DNA from: Flavobacterium aestivum
GTDB taxonomy: Bacteria > Bacteroidota > Bacteroidia > Flavobacteriales > Flavobacteriaceae
Reading direction: 5' to 3'
DNA: 64,000 bases
NCBI RefSeq assembly: GCF_026870175.2
Contig: NZ_CP113977.2
Location: forward strand, 3,224,001-3,288,000
In this document: piece after piece, positions 18,025 through 26,610 of the stretch
Layout: every line of letters begins with the position of its first letter
How positions within the stretch are numbered: the stretch's first letter is position 1
The notes under the pieces: model-generated
Seen by the model: the letters and a program-made list of their open reading frames with translations, nothing else
Databases searched by the model: none
What the model was told of the DNA's origin: nothing
Made by a program: the position numbers and the translations under genes

Positions 18025-19311
18025 TTAATTTTTTAAATCTTTCAATCTCAAAGTAACTGCATTTTTGTGGGCTTGTAACCCTTCGGCTTCTGCCATAATT
18101 TCAATAGCCGAACCAATATTTTGTATTCCAATTGGAGAGATTTTCTGAAAAGTCATTGCTTTGGTAAAACTATCAAGATTAACTCCACTATAATTTTTGG
18201 CATAGCCATTTGTAGGCAAGGTATGATTGGTTCCCGATGCGTAATCTCCCGCACTTTCCGGAGTGTAATTCCCGATGAAAACTGAACCTGCATTGGCGAT
18301 ATTGTCTACATAAAAAGCTTCATCTTTGACACAGATAATGAAATGCTCCGGTCCATATTCATTAATTAATTCTAAAGCTACGGAGTCATTTTCTACATAA
18401 ATCAATTTTGAATTGGCAATTGCTTTTTCTGCAATTTCTTTTCGTGGTAAAACATTCATTTGTGATTGAATTTCCAATTCTACAGCATCAATCAATGCTT
18501 TTGATGTAGAGACTAAAATCACCTGACTATCAGCGCCATGTTCTGCTTGCGATAATAAATCGGAAGCAACAAAAGCTGGGACGGCAGTATCATCTGCAAC
18601 AATCAGTAATTCTGATGGTCCCGCTGGCATATCGATAGCAACACCAAACTGAGTTGCCAATTGTTTGGCCACGGTTACAAACTGATTTCCTGGTCCAAAG
18701 ATTTTATACACTTTTGGAATAGTAGCGGTTCCAAAAGTCATACCTGCAATAGCCTGAATACCTCCTACTTTTAATATTTTGGTTACTCCACATAAATTAG
18801 CGGCATATAAAATAGCTGGATTTATATTCCCTTGCTTATCCGGTGGCGAACACAATACAATTTCATTGCATCCTGCAAGATTAGCAGGTACTGCAAGCAT
18901 CAATACTGTCGAAAATAAAGGAGCAGTTCCGCCTGGAATGTACAACCCTATTTTTTGAATTGGTCTTTTTTCTTGCCAACAATTTACACCTTCGATTGTC
19001 TCAATAGTAACACGATTTGTTTTTTGCGCAGCGTGAAATTTTTCGATATTCGATTTTGCTAATTGAATGGCTTGCTTTAATTCTTCAGAAATCGATGCGA
19101 TAGCTGTATCTATTTCGGCTTGTGAAACTTCTAATTGATCTACCGTAACCCCATCAAAAAGTGAAGTGTATTTTGAAACCGCACTATCTCCTTTTGATTG
19201 AACTTCTTTAAAAATCCCTTTTACTGTTGCTTCAATATCATCAACTGTTTTGGTAGGTCTTTCTAAAATTGCTGACCAAGTTTCTGGTTTTGGATTGTAT
19301 ATTTTATTCAT
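18025..19311 (-). CDS. hisD: Histidinol dehydrogenase
   Basis: The product has 428 residues, close to the standard length. The zinc and substrate site is in LLSQAEHGADSQVILVS, with the catalytic Glu/His pair in NEYGPEHFIICV (near 328-332). The C-terminal His is in SGTNHTLPTNG. KRPIQKIGLYIPGGTAPLFSTVLML is the characteristic NAD-binding region. It performs the two-step oxidation of histidinol to histidine. It is the second gene of the operon, separated from hisG by a 106-nt word-repeat spacer. Confidence 0.97.
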   Translation of the reverse strand: MNKIYNPKPETWSAILERPTKTVDDIEATVKGIFKEVQSKGDSAVSKYTSLFDGVTVDQLEVSQAEIDTAIASISEELKQAIQLAKSNIEKFHAAQKTNRVTIETIEGVNCWQEKRPIQKIGLYIPGGTAPLFSTVLMLAVPANLAGCNEIVLCSPPDKQGNINPAILYAANLCGVTKILKVGGIQAIAGMTFGTATIPKVYKIFGPGNQFVTVAKQLATQFGVAIDMPAGPSELLIVADDTAVPAFVASDLLSQAEHGADSQVILVSTSKALIDAVELEIQSQMNVLPRKEIAEKAIANSKLIYVENDSVALELINEYGPEHFIICVKDEAFYVDNIANAGSVFIGNYTPESAGDYASGTNHTLPTNGYAKNYSGVNLDSFTKAMTFQKISPIGIQNIGSAIEIMAEAEGLQAHKNAVTLRLKDLKN

Positions 19312-19315
19312 TTTT

Positions 19316-19410
19316 TTTTGTGTGCTTTATGCTTTAAGCTGTAGGCTATAAGCTAATTCTTTTTTTGTTTCAGATGACTTAAAGCTTATTGCCTAAAGCC
19401 TAAAGCGCGA
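19316..19410. repeat. GCTTTA/TAAAGC word repeat in hisG-hisD spacer
   Basis: The spacer contains GCTTTATGCTTTAAGC, TAGGCTATAAGC, ACTTAAAGCTTATTGCC, TAAAGCCTAAAGC and GAAGCTTTA. These short words in both orientations build an imperfect hairpin. There is no ORF. Confidence 0.5.
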
Positions 19411-19417
19411 AGCTTTA

Positions 19418-20275
19418 TTAAAGGACCATTTTCTCGATTGGACATACTAAAATTCCTTCGGCTCCAACATCTTTCAGTTTATCTATTACTTCCCAAAAAG
19501 TATCTTTATCTATTACCGAGTGCACACTACTCCATCCTTCCTGTGCCAAAGGCAACACTGTCAAACTTCTCAAAACTGGAAGAATCTCTCCAACTGCTTC
19601 AATTTTATCATTAGGTACATTCATCAATATGTATCTAGATTTTCTAGCTCTCAGAACTGATTCTATTCTAAATTTTAATGTATCTATTAATTTTTGATTT
19701 GCAGGATCTATCTTTGGAGAAACAGCTAAAACTGCTTCACTTTTTAGAATAACTTCTACTTCTTTCAAGTTGTTTTTAAACAAAGTACTTCCGCTAGATA
19801 CTATATCTACAATTGCATCAGCAAGACCTATATTTGGAGCAATTTCTACAGAACCCGATATTTGGTGAATATCTACACTAAGTCCAAAAGATTCAAAGTA
19901 ATCAGTAACAGTATTAGGGTAAGAAGTTGCTATACGTAACCCATCTAAATCTTTGATGGAATTGTATTTTGATGTTTTTGGAACCGCAACTGAAACCCTG
20001 CATTTTGAAAATCCTAATTTTTGGGCTACTTCAATTCCTTTTCCTTTTTCAACCAAAAGATTGTCTCCAACGATCGCAGCATCTACAACACCGTCAATCA
20101 GGTATTGTGGAATGTCAGAATTTCTAAGGAATAAAACTTCTAAAGGGAAATTAGTTGCTTCAGCTTTTAATTGATCGATTCCATTATCTATGGAAATTCC
20201 ACAATCTTTTAGAATTTGGATACTTTCTTCGTTTAAGCGTCCTGATTTTTGAATTGCAATTTTTAGTGTACTCAT
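19418..20275 (-). CDS. hisG: ATP phosphoribosyltransferase, long form
   Basis: The product has 285 residues, so it is the long HisG with a C-terminal ACT-like regulatory domain (about 210-285: SRYILMNVPNDKIEAVGEILPVLRSLTVLPL...WEVIDKLKDVGAEGILVCPIEKMVL) that binds histidine. The catalytic core starts with IAIQKSGRLNEES and carries the PRPP loop DAIVDIVSSGSTLFKNN near residue 153. It condenses ATP with PRPP, the committed step. It is the first structural gene, directly after the leader peptide and attenuator, so it has both feedback and transcriptional control. Confidence 0.97.
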   Translation of the reverse strand: MSTLKIAIQKSGRLNEESIQILKDCGISIDNGIDQLKAEATNFPLEVLFLRNSDIPQYLIDGVVDAAIVGDNLLVEKGKGIEVAQKLGFSKCRVSVAVPKTSKYNSIKDLDGLRIATSYPNTVTDYFESFGLSVDIHQISGSVEIAPNIGLADAIVDIVSSGSTLFKNNLKEVEVILKSEAVLAVSPKIDPANQKLIDTLKFRIESVLRARKSRYILMNVPNDKIEAVGEILPVLRSLTVLPLAQEGWSSVHSVIDKDTFWEVIDKLKDVGAEGILVCPIEKMVL

Positions 20276-20324
20276 TTTTTTTGTTTTTTTTTAGTTTTAG
20301 AATATGCTTGAGTACAAAGAATCG

Positions 20325-20362
20325 GTAATAAAAAACCCGTTTGATGTACTCAAACGGGTTTT
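20325..20362 (-). terminator. his operon attenuator (intrinsic terminator)
   Basis: On the minus strand the arm AAAACCCGTTTG (20362-20351) pairs with CAAACGGGTTTT (20343-20332) across the loop AGTACAT, followed by more T residues. It lies between the leader peptide and hisG. The leader-peptide stretch CTCAAGCG (20406-20399) can pair with CGTTTGAG of the left arm (8 bp, one G.U), giving an anti-terminator that would form when ribosomes stall on the His codons. Confidence 0.9.
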
Positions 20363-20389
20363 AGAATATTGTGAATTACACGCATACCA

Positions 20390-20449
20390 TTAACACATCG
20401 CTTGAGAGCAATTATGAAAATGATGATGATGTAATTGAATTGATAACAT
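20390..20449 (-). CDS. hisL: his operon leader peptide
   Basis: This is a 19-residue ORF, MLSIQLHHHHFHNCSQAMC, that starts at ATG 20447-20449 and ends at TAA 20390-20392. Four consecutive His codons plus one more (five CAT in six codons) make it a classical attenuation leader. A ribosome stalled there for lack of charged tRNA-His would leave the CTCAAGCG segment free to pair with the terminator's first arm; a ribosome reaching the stop codon would cover it. It is too short to be found by ORF length alone. Confidence 0.93.
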   Translation of the reverse strand: MLSIQLHHHHFHNCSQAMC

Positions 20450-20485
20450 AATTTTATAAAATTTGGTAATTCTTTGTTTCTTTTG

Positions 20486-20493
20486 CAAATATA
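20486..20493 (-). promoter_or_regulatory. TATATTTG -7 box of the his operon
   Basis: TATATTTG on the minus strand matches TAnnTTTG. It is 36 nt upstream of the leader-peptide ATG. No good TTG -33 element is visible. It also fits an independent transcript start upstream of the attenuator. Confidence 0.65.
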
Positions 20494-20581
20494 CAGGATA
20501 AAATAATTACCATCCTATTTTTATTTTAACGTTACATTACTAATTTGTTAAATAAATTAACCGGTTTTACTTTTTTATATT

Positions 20582-22558
20582 TTAATACTCCAAAAGCTCT
20601 TTCAATTCTTTTTCAAATCGCCCTTTTGGCAAATATTGATTTTCTAAGGCTTTTGTAAAAGGAATTGGAGAATCTAAACTCGCTACACGTTTTACCGGCG
20701 CATCTAAGTATTGGAAACAATTTTCCATAATTAATGCCGAAATATCGCTGGCAACACCACCAAACATTGAATCTTCCTGACAAATAATTACTCTTCCTGT
20801 TTTCTTAACTGAAGCGTAAATTGCTTCTGTATCTAGAGGCTGCAAGGTTCTTAAATCCAAAACATCGGCTTTAATATCTGGATTTTTATCTAAAGTCTCC
20901 AAAGCCCAATGTACTGCTGCTCCAAAAGAAACAATCGTTACATCAGTTCCTTCTCTTAATAGAGCTGCCTTACCTAATGGTAAAGTATAATAGTCCGTAG
21001 GAACATCTTGAGACAAGCTTCTGTATAATTGTTTGTGCTCAAAGAATAATACTGGATTTGGATCATTTATAGAAGCATTCAATAAACCTTTGGCATCATA
21101 TGGGAATGCTGGGTATACCACCTTTAGTCCTGGTGTTTTGGTAAACCAAGCCTCATTGGTTTGTGAGTGAAAAGGTCCTGCTTGAGTTCCTCCGCCGCAA
21201 GGCATACGAACCACAACATCAGCTTTTTCTAACCAACGGTAATGTGATTTTGCTAATAAATTGACAATTGGATTAAATCCTGTAGAAACAAAATCAGCAA
21301 ATTGCATCTCTACTATCGCTTTATATCCATTAATAGACAATCCCATTCCTGCTGAAACTACTGCACTTTCGCAAATAGGTGTATTGCGTACCCGCTCTTT
21401 TCCAAATTGCGCTACAAAACCATCAGTTATTTTAAAAGCACCACCATATTCTGCAATGTCCTGTCCCATTATAACTGAGTTTTCATATCGCTCCATTGAT
21501 TGTCTCAAACTGCTTGAAATGGCATCTATAAAACGAATATTTTCTGTTTTGTCAGAAGGATGTATTGCTTCATGTGTATATGGTTTGTATACATCATTCA
21601 ATTCTTCCTCATAAGAAGCTACTATTTCAGGCTCTGCATTGGCAATTGCCAAACTTTCTTCTATATCATTTTTTATTTCGGCTCTTACAGCTTCATCATA
21701 TTCTGAAGTAAGAATTTTGTTTCGAATCAAAAAGTTTCTGTAATTGTCAACCGGATCTTTTGCAGCCCACATATCCATCAACTCTTGCGGAACATATTTC
21801 GTACCACTCGCCTCTTCATGACCACGCATTCTAAAAGTTTGAAATTCCAATAAAACCGGACGTGGGTTCTCTATCATAGAAGCTTTCAACTCAGATAATA
21901 AATTATATACTTCTAATAAATTATTCCCATCAACAATATGACTTTCTATTCCGTAACCAACACCTTTATCGGCTAAGTTTTCGCAACGATATTGCTCATT
22001 TGTAGGTGTAGATAATCCGTAACCATTATTTTCAATGACAAACATAACCGGCAATTCCCAAACGGCAGCAATATTCAAAGCTTCATGAAAATCACCCTCA
22101 CTAGTTGCTCCTTCTCCCGTAAAAACAGCTGTTACTTTTCCGTTCTTTTTTAATTTATTAGCTAGAGCTATTCCATCTGCAACCCCCATTTGTGGGCCTA
22201 GATGTGAAATCATTCCAATAATTTTATATTGTTGTGTTCCAAAATGAAAACTTCTATCTCTACCTTTGGTAAATCCATTGGCTTTACCTTGCCATTGTGA
22301 AAATAAACGATACAAAGGAATATCTCTTCCTGTAAAAACGCCTAAATTTCTATGCATCGGCAAAATGTATTCGTCTTGATCTAAAACGGCTGTTACACCA
22401 ACAGAAATGGCTTCTTGTCCGATTCCTGAAAACCATTTAGACACTTTTCCCTGACGAATAAGGATAAGCATTTTTTCCTCTATCAATCTTGGTTTGAGTA
22501 TTCTTTTGTATAAATCTAATAATTTCTCGTCGGAAAGGTTTTTTCTATCAAAATTCAT
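20582..22558 (-). CDS. 2-oxoacid dehydrogenase E1, fused alpha and beta subunits
   Basis: The product has 658 residues. The N-terminal half is E1-alpha with the thiamine-pyrophosphate motif [22 protein letters not shown]...[11 protein letters not shown] (near 140-180); the C-terminal half from about 335 is E1-beta ([32 protein letters not shown], then [23 protein letters not shown]). The motifs fit the branched-chain 2-oxoacid (2-oxoisovalerate) type more than pyruvate dehydrogenase, but the substrate is not certain. No E2 or E3 gene is adjacent. A TATCTTTG box lies upstream, divergent from the oxygenase promoter. Confidence 0.9.
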   Translation of the reverse strand: MNFDRKNLSDEKLLDLYKRILKPRLIEEKMLILIRQGKVSKWFSGIGQEAISVGVTAVLDQDEYILPMHRNLGVFTGRDIPLYRLFSQWQGKANGFTKGRDRSFHFGTQQYKIIGMISHLGPQMGVADGIALANKLKKNGKVTAVFTGEGATSEGDFHEALNIAAVWELPVMFVIENNGYGLSTPTNEQYRCENLADKGVGYGIESHIVDGNNLLEVYNLLSELKASMIENPRPVLLEFQTFRMRGHEEASGTKYVPQELMDMWAAKDPVDNYRNFLIRNKILTSEYDEAVRAEIKNDIEESLAIANAEPEIVASYEEELNDVYKPYTHEAIHPSDKTENIRFIDAISSSLRQSMERYENSVIMGQDIAEYGGAFKITDGFVAQFGKERVRNTPICESAVVSAGMGLSINGYKAIVEMQFADFVSTGFNPIVNLLAKSHYRWLEKADVVVRMPCGGGTQAGPFHSQTNEAWFTKTPGLKVVYPAFPYDAKGLLNASINDPNPVLFFEHKQLYRSLSQDVPTDYYTLPLGKAALLREGTDVTIVSFGAAVHWALETLDKNPDIKADVLDLRTLQPLDTEAIYASVKKTGRVIICQEDSMFGGVASDISALIMENCFQYLDAPVKRVASLDSPIPFTKALENQYLPKGRFEKELKELLEY

Positions 22559-22581
22559 TTTTTCGTTTTTGTTGTGTGGTT

Positions 22582-22589
22582 CAAAGATA
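22582..22589 (-). promoter_or_regulatory. TATCTTTG -7 box of the E1 gene
   Basis: The minus-strand TATCTTTG is 23 nt upstream of the E1 ATG and forms a divergent pair with the plus-strand box at 22674. Confidence 0.6.
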
Positions 22590-22673
22590 AAAAAATATAA
22601 CAGTTTTAGATTTTTTTGTTATATTTTTTTGATTTATTCATAATTTATAAAATGACTAGTTAAAATTATTCTA

Positions 22674-22681
22674 TACCTTTG
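22674..22681 (+). promoter_or_regulatory. TACCTTTG -7 box of the oxygenase gene
   Basis: TACCTTTG matches TAnnTTTG. Transcription would begin near 22688, which excludes the upstream GTG/TTG-type starts of the longer frame and supports the ATG at 22730. Confidence 0.6.
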
Positions 22682-22729
22682 TGGCAAGAAGCTTTAAAAA
22701 GTTTCGAAAGTATTAAATATAGACGTACT

Positions 22730-23680
22730 ATGCAAAACATTCCTAGTGTTAACTTGCGTGATTTCCTTTCGGACGACCCGAAACGTAAACAAAAATTTGT
22801 AAATGAAATCGGAAGTGCTTTTGAAGACATTGGCTTCGTAGCGCTCAAAGGGCATTTTTTAAACGATCAATTGGTTGATGAATTGTATGGAGAAATTAGA
22901 AATTTCTTTGCATTACCATTAGAAACCAAAAGCGGATATGAAATTCCGGGAATTGGCGGCCAAAGAGGTTATGTTTCTTTTGGAAAAGAACATGCCAAAG
23001 GCAGAAAAGAAGGTGATTTGAAAGAATTTTGGCATTTTGGTCAGTATGTGGACAAAGATTCCAAATACGCTTCAGAATACCCAGAAAATGTTGAAGTTAA
23101 AGAATTACCTCGTTTTAATGCTGTAGGTAAAGAGGCTTATCAAATGTTGGAAAAAACAGGAGTTTATGTCTTAAGAGCTTTGGCTTTACACCTTGGTTTG
23201 GATGAGTTTTATTTTGATGAATATGCCAAAGACGGAAATTCAATTTTAAGACCTATTCATTACCCTCCTATTACATCTGAACCTGCCAATGCCATTCGTG
23301 CAGCGGCTCATGGAGACATCAACTTAATTACTTTGTTGATGGGAGCTCAAGGTAAAGGATTACAAGTTCAGAATCATGATGGTGAATGGATTGATGCTAT
23401 TGCAGAACCAGATGAATTGGTAATAAATGTGGGAGATATGTTGTCTCGTCATACCAATAACAAACTGAAATCTACGATTCATCAAGTAGTAAATCCACCA
23501 AGGGAATTATGGGGAACTTCTCGTTATTCTATCCCGTTTTTTATGCACCCGGTTAGCGACATGAAATTGAATTGTTTAGCCAACTGTATCGATGCCGAAA
23601 ATCCTAAAAAATACGAGGATATAACTGCAGGAGACTTTCTATACGAACGTTTAGTAGACTTAGGTTTAATTAAAAAGTAA
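22730..23680 (+). CDS. 2-oxoglutarate/Fe(II)-dependent oxygenase, isopenicillin N synthase family
   Basis: The product has 316 residues from the ATG at 22730; a longer frame opening at 22679 has no ATG and would start upstream of the promoter's transcript start. The IPNS-type jelly roll is clear: the N-terminal DIGFVALKGH segment, then AAAHGDINLITLLMGAQGKGLQVQ with the metal ligands His and Asp, VINVGDMLSRHTNNKLKSTIHQVVNP with the second His, and RYSIPFFMHP with the cosubstrate-binding Arg/Ser. These soluble enzymes oxidise an unidentified substrate using Fe(II). It stands alone, with a terminator at 23706. Confidence 0.85.
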   Translation: MQNIPSVNLRDFLSDDPKRKQKFVNEIGSAFEDIGFVALKGHFLNDQLVDELYGEIRNFFALPLETKSGYEIPGIGGQRGYVSFGKEHAKGRKEGDLKEFWHFGQYVDKDSKYASEYPENVEVKELPRFNAVGKEAYQMLEKTGVYVLRALALHLGLDEFYFDEYAKDGNSILRPIHYPPITSEPANAIRAAAHGDINLITLLMGAQGKGLQVQNHDGEWIDAIAEPDELVINVGDMLSRHTNNKLKSTIHQVVNPPRELWGTSRYSIPFFMHPVSDMKLNCLANCIDAENPKKYEDITAGDFLYERLVDLGLIKK

Positions 23681-23705
23681 GAAATAAAATTCCAAAGCTA
23701 AAATT

Positions 23706-23749
23706 CCAAATTCCAATGACACACTTTTGGGATTTGGAATTTGGTTTTT
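23706..23749 (+). terminator. Terminator after the oxygenase gene
   Basis: CCAAATTCCAA (23706-23716) pairs with TTGGAATTTGG (23734-23744), 11 bp with a 17-nt loop and a following run of five T residues. Confidence 0.75.
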
Positions 23750-23764
23750 ATAAATAAAAAAGAG

Positions 23765-24094
23765 ATGGATTTACATGACCAATTAAAGAACCTTTTTCCG
23801 GATCACGAAATGTCTCCAGAAGAAGAAATTGAAAAAGAAGCTCATGAATTATACGTTCAAAAAGAACCTATGATTTGCAAATTCGAAAAAAGAAAAGGTA
23901 AAGCAACCACTATAATTGAAGGTTACGAAGGAACTGATGAGGATTTTAAAATTCTAGCCAAAGAAATCAAAACAAAATTAAGCGTTGGCGGTAGTTTTAA
24001 AGATGCTTCGATTATCATACAAGGGGATTATCGTGACAAAATAATGACAATTTTAAAAGAAAAAGGATTCAAAGTGAAGCGAGTTGGCGGATAG
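23765..24094 (+). CDS. SUI1/eIF1-like translation factor
   Basis: The product has 109 residues starting at MDLHDQLKNLFPDH; the frame extends a few codons upstream only with a non-ATG start inside the preceding terminator. The C-terminal half is a SUI1 fold: RKGKATTIIEGYEGTDEDFKILAKEIKTKLSVGGSFKDASIIIQGDYRDKIMTILKEKGFKVKRVGG, matching bacterial YciH and eIF1. YciH-type proteins influence the fidelity of start-codon selection or stress translation; the exact role here is inferred. The N-terminal 30 residues are acidic and may be disordered. Confidence 0.85.
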   Translation: MDLHDQLKNLFPDHEMSPEEEIEKEAHELYVQKEPMICKFEKRKGKATTIIEGYEGTDEDFKILAKEIKTKLSVGGSFKDASIIIQGDYRDKIMTILKEKGFKVKRVGG

Positions 24095-24102
24095 AAAAAA
24101 TT

Positions 24103-24228
24103 TATAGTTTATGACTTATTGTTTAAAGGTTAAAATTAGTTTTTAAAACCTAATCCTTTAAACTCTTAAACGTCAAAGCTTTTAAACCTTAAACTGTTTT
24201 AAACTCTTAAACCTTTAAACATTTCAAA
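24103..24228. repeat. TTTAAAC/CTTAAAC word-repeat spacer
   Basis: The 126 nt before the nucleoside phosphorylase consist largely of the words TTTAAAC, CTTAAAC, CTTTAAAC and AACCTTAAAC. There is no ORF. It resembles other word-repeat spacers in the window. Confidence 0.5.
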
Positions 24229-25104
24229 ATGGTAATACAACAATCTGAATTAATACTCAATCCTGACGGAAGTGTCTATCATCTTAATTTAAAACCAGAG
24301 CATATTGCTCATGATATTATTTTTGTAGGTGATCAAGATCGAGTAGAAAAAATAACCAAACACTTTGATACCATTGAATTTTCTACCCAGAAAAGAGAAT
24401 TCAAAACCCAAACAGGAACCTATAAAGGAAAACGCCTAACCGTGATGTCTACCGGAATTGGTCCTGACAATATTGACATTGTAATTAATGAGCTCGATGC
24501 TCTTGTCAACATTGATTTAGAAACCAGAAAACCAAAAGAAGAACTTACTTCTTTAAACATTGTCCGAATAGGTACTTCAGGCTCTCTGCATACTGATATC
24601 CCTGTGGATAGTTTTGTGTTGTCAAAATTTGGATTAAGTCTTGATAATATGCTCCGTTCCTATTTGATCTCTGAGGTTTCAAATACTGAAATCGAAAATG
24701 CATTTATTCAGCACACCAATTGGGATTTACAAAAAGGAAGACCTAGTGTTGTTTCTTGTTCTTCTGCATTAGAAAAAATAATCGAAAGCGATAAAATGCA
24801 CAAAGGAATTACAGCTACTGCTGGAGGTTTTTACGGACCTCAAGGAAGAATTTTACGTTTGAATATTCAAGATAACAACTTGAATTCTAAAATGGATAAT
24901 TTCCTTTTTGAAAACAATAGAATTACCAACCTCGAAATGGAAACTGCTGCTATTTATGGACTTTCAGCACTTTTAGGACATAATGCGCTTTCGCTAAATG
25001 CAATTATTGCGAATCGCGCTTCGGGGACTTTTAGCCAAGATCCATATAAAGCGGTTGATGAATTGATTTCATATACTTTAAATAAACTTTCAAATAGTAT
25101 CTAA
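24229..25104 (+). CDS. Nucleoside phosphorylase (uridine phosphorylase-like)
   Basis: The product has 291 residues of the PNP/UDP phosphorylase family. Landmarks are IIFVGDQDRVEKITKHF, GTYKGKRLTVMSTGIGPDNIDIVINELDAL, IVRIGTSGSLHTDIPVDSFVLS, and TNLEMETAAIYGLSALLGH with the substrate-binding Glu-Met-Glu motif. It should split a purine or pyrimidine nucleoside with phosphate into base and ribose-1-phosphate; the exact specificity is not certain. It is the first gene of a plus-strand operon, and the DinB gene starts immediately at the next base. Confidence 0.85.
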   Translation: MVIQQSELILNPDGSVYHLNLKPEHIAHDIIFVGDQDRVEKITKHFDTIEFSTQKREFKTQTGTYKGKRLTVMSTGIGPDNIDIVINELDALVNIDLETRKPKEELTSLNIVRIGTSGSLHTDIPVDSFVLSKFGLSLDNMLRSYLISEVSNTEIENAFIQHTNWDLQKGRPSVVSCSSALEKIIESDKMHKGITATAGGFYGPQGRILRLNIQDNNLNSKMDNFLFENNRITNLEMETAAIYGLSALLGHNALSLNAIIANRASGTFSQDPYKAVDELISYTLNKLSNSI

Positions 25105-25545
25105 ATGCAAAATGTAATTTTAAAATTCGAGCAGCTACTTAACGAAAATGCTATTTATTTTCCAACTATTGACAATGCGGTTTTAGAAGTAAAAAAACCT
25201 GGTAAATGGTCTAAAAAAGAAATCTTAGGACACTTAGTAGATTCGGCAATTCATAATTTAGTTCGTTTTACAGAAATAAATTATCTGGAGAAACCTTATC
25301 ACCACAGACCATATAGCCAGATTGATTTAGTTAATTTGAACCAATATCAAACGATGGATATTAACGAATTGGTACAGCTTTGGCTTTCATTAAACAAGCA
25401 AATTATTAGAATTTTCAAAAATGTTAATGAAAAAGCACTCGATTATAAAATTATCATGATTGATCAATCGGTAATTGATTTAAAATTTCTAATGACCGAT
25501 TATGTTGAGCATTTAGAATATCATATAAATCAAATTAAATCTTAA
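25105..25545 (+). CDS. DinB-family protein
   Basis: The product has 146 residues, a single DinB/YfiT four-helix bundle. KPGKWSKKEILGHLVDSAIHNLVRFTEI carries the first metal-ligand His, and the C-terminal DYVEHLEYHINQIKS carries the final His pair that completes a typical three-His site. Such proteins act as metal-dependent thiol transferases or stress proteins, and many are uncharacterised. The ATG directly follows the stop codon of the phosphorylase gene (no spacer), indicating coupled translation. Confidence 0.8.
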   Translation: MQNVILKFEQLLNENAIYFPTIDNAVLEVKKPGKWSKKEILGHLVDSAIHNLVRFTEINYLEKPYHHRPYSQIDLVNLNQYQTMDINELVQLWLSLNKQIIRIFKNVNEKALDYKIIMIDQSVIDLKFLMTDYVEHLEYHINQIKS

Positions 25546-25547
25546 CC

Positions 25548-26486
25548 ATGTTTTTAAGAGTTGCCAGACATACCAATAATTTAGAAAAAATAGAAACTTT
25601 CTATGTAAATATTCTAGGTTTTGAACGTCTGGGCGGCTTTCAAAACCATGATAATTATAATGGCGTTTTTATTGGAAAGTCTGGTTTAGATTGGCATTTT
25701 GAATTTACTGAATCAAATGATAATGTCAATCATCACCCTGATGAAGATGATATTATAGCCCTATATCCAACTACTGTTTTAGAATACAACAACCTGTTAG
25801 AAAACATTTCAAGAAATAATATCTCAATAATCACTTCAAAAAATCCGTATTGGAATCAGAACGGAAAAATGTTTCTTGATCCAGATGGCTATCGAATTGT
25901 TATTTCGCCTCTAAGAGCAAAAAACATAATTGCAAAAAATCAATCATCTAAATCAAATAAATCAATGAATATACTTTTAGAAACAGAACGCCTTATTTTA
26001 AGAGAAATATTGCCTACTGATGAAATGGCTATATATCGTTTAGACAGTAATCCTAATGTGCACAGATTTTTGGGAAACAACCCAATTACAACAATGGAAG
26101 AAAGTCGCAAATACATAGATCACATAAGAAATCAATATACACAAAATGGCATTGGGAGATTTGCAGTGGTTTTAAAAGAAACTAATGAAATGATCGGCTG
26201 GTCAGGAATAAAATTTATTACCGAGCCAGAAAACAACCATGTCAATTTTTATGAAATTGGTTATCGATTCATTGAAGAACATTGGGGCAAAGGATACGCT
26301 TATGAATCTGCTAAAGCTTGGCTTGACTACGGATTCAACGAAATGAAGATTCAAAAAATGTATGCGTCTGCCAATAAAGAAAACGTGGGTTCTATAAAAA
26401 TTCTTAAAAAAATCGGAATGCAACAAGTTTCTGAATTTGATTGGAATGGCATTCCTTGCTATTGGTTTGAGCTGGAAAACAAATAG
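25548..26486 (+). CDS. VOC/glyoxalase-like domain fused to GNAT acetyltransferase
   Basis: The product has 312 residues and two unrelated domains. Residues 1 to about 125 are a vicinal-oxygen-chelate (glyoxalase/bleomycin-resistance) fold: MFLRVARHTNNLEKIETFYVNILGFERLG, WHFEFT, FLDPDGYRIVIS. Residues 140-312 are a GNAT acetyltransferase (ETERLILREILPTDEMAIYRLDSNP, NFYEIGYRFIEEHWGKGYAYESAKAWLDYG, ANKENVGSIKILKKIGM) of the RimJ/RimL type. The linker (about 126-139) is rich in Ser, Lys and Asn and its DNA looks like an intergenic spacer. The GNAT part begins with a plausible independent ATG at 25965. It starts 2 nt after the DinB gene. Confidence 0.8.
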   Translation: MFLRVARHTNNLEKIETFYVNILGFERLGGFQNHDNYNGVFIGKSGLDWHFEFTESNDNVNHHPDEDDIIALYPTTVLEYNNLLENISRNNISIITSKNPYWNQNGKMFLDPDGYRIVISPLRAKNIIAKNQSSKSNKSMNILLETERLILREILPTDEMAIYRLDSNPNVHRFLGNNPITTMEESRKYIDHIRNQYTQNGIGRFAVVLKETNEMIGWSGIKFITEPENNHVNFYEIGYRFIEEHWGKGYAYESAKAWLDYGFNEMKIQKMYASANKENVGSIKILKKIGMQQVSEFDWNGIPCYWFELENK

Positions 26487-26583
26487 ATGACTCTTAAAAC
26501 ATAGGCAAAAAAGGATAAAATTTAACGTAATCTGAGGCAAATTTTCTATTGAATTTGGATTACCATAATTATTAGATAAGAGT

Positions 26584-26591
26584 TACATTTG
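26584..26591 (+). promoter_or_regulatory. TACATTTG -7 box of the SDR-like reductase
   Basis: TACATTTG matches TAnnTTTG; transcription near 26598 supports the ATG at 26611 over a TTG at 26596. Confidence 0.55.
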
Positions 26592-26610
26592 CATTTTGAA
26601 AAATACTACT

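Larger units (their letters stand above)
20276..20581. other. his leader region, 306 nt
   Basis: The gap between hisG and the E1 gene holds, in minus-strand order, a TATATTTG promoter (20486-20493), the leader peptide (20390-20449) and the attenuator terminator (20325-20362). The remaining 88 nt next to the E1 gene are AT-rich with nothing recognised. Confidence 0.8.

Noticed and set aside
21261..21614. 117-codon plus-strand ORF inside the E1 gene
   Set aside because: Antisense shadow of the E1-beta coding region.
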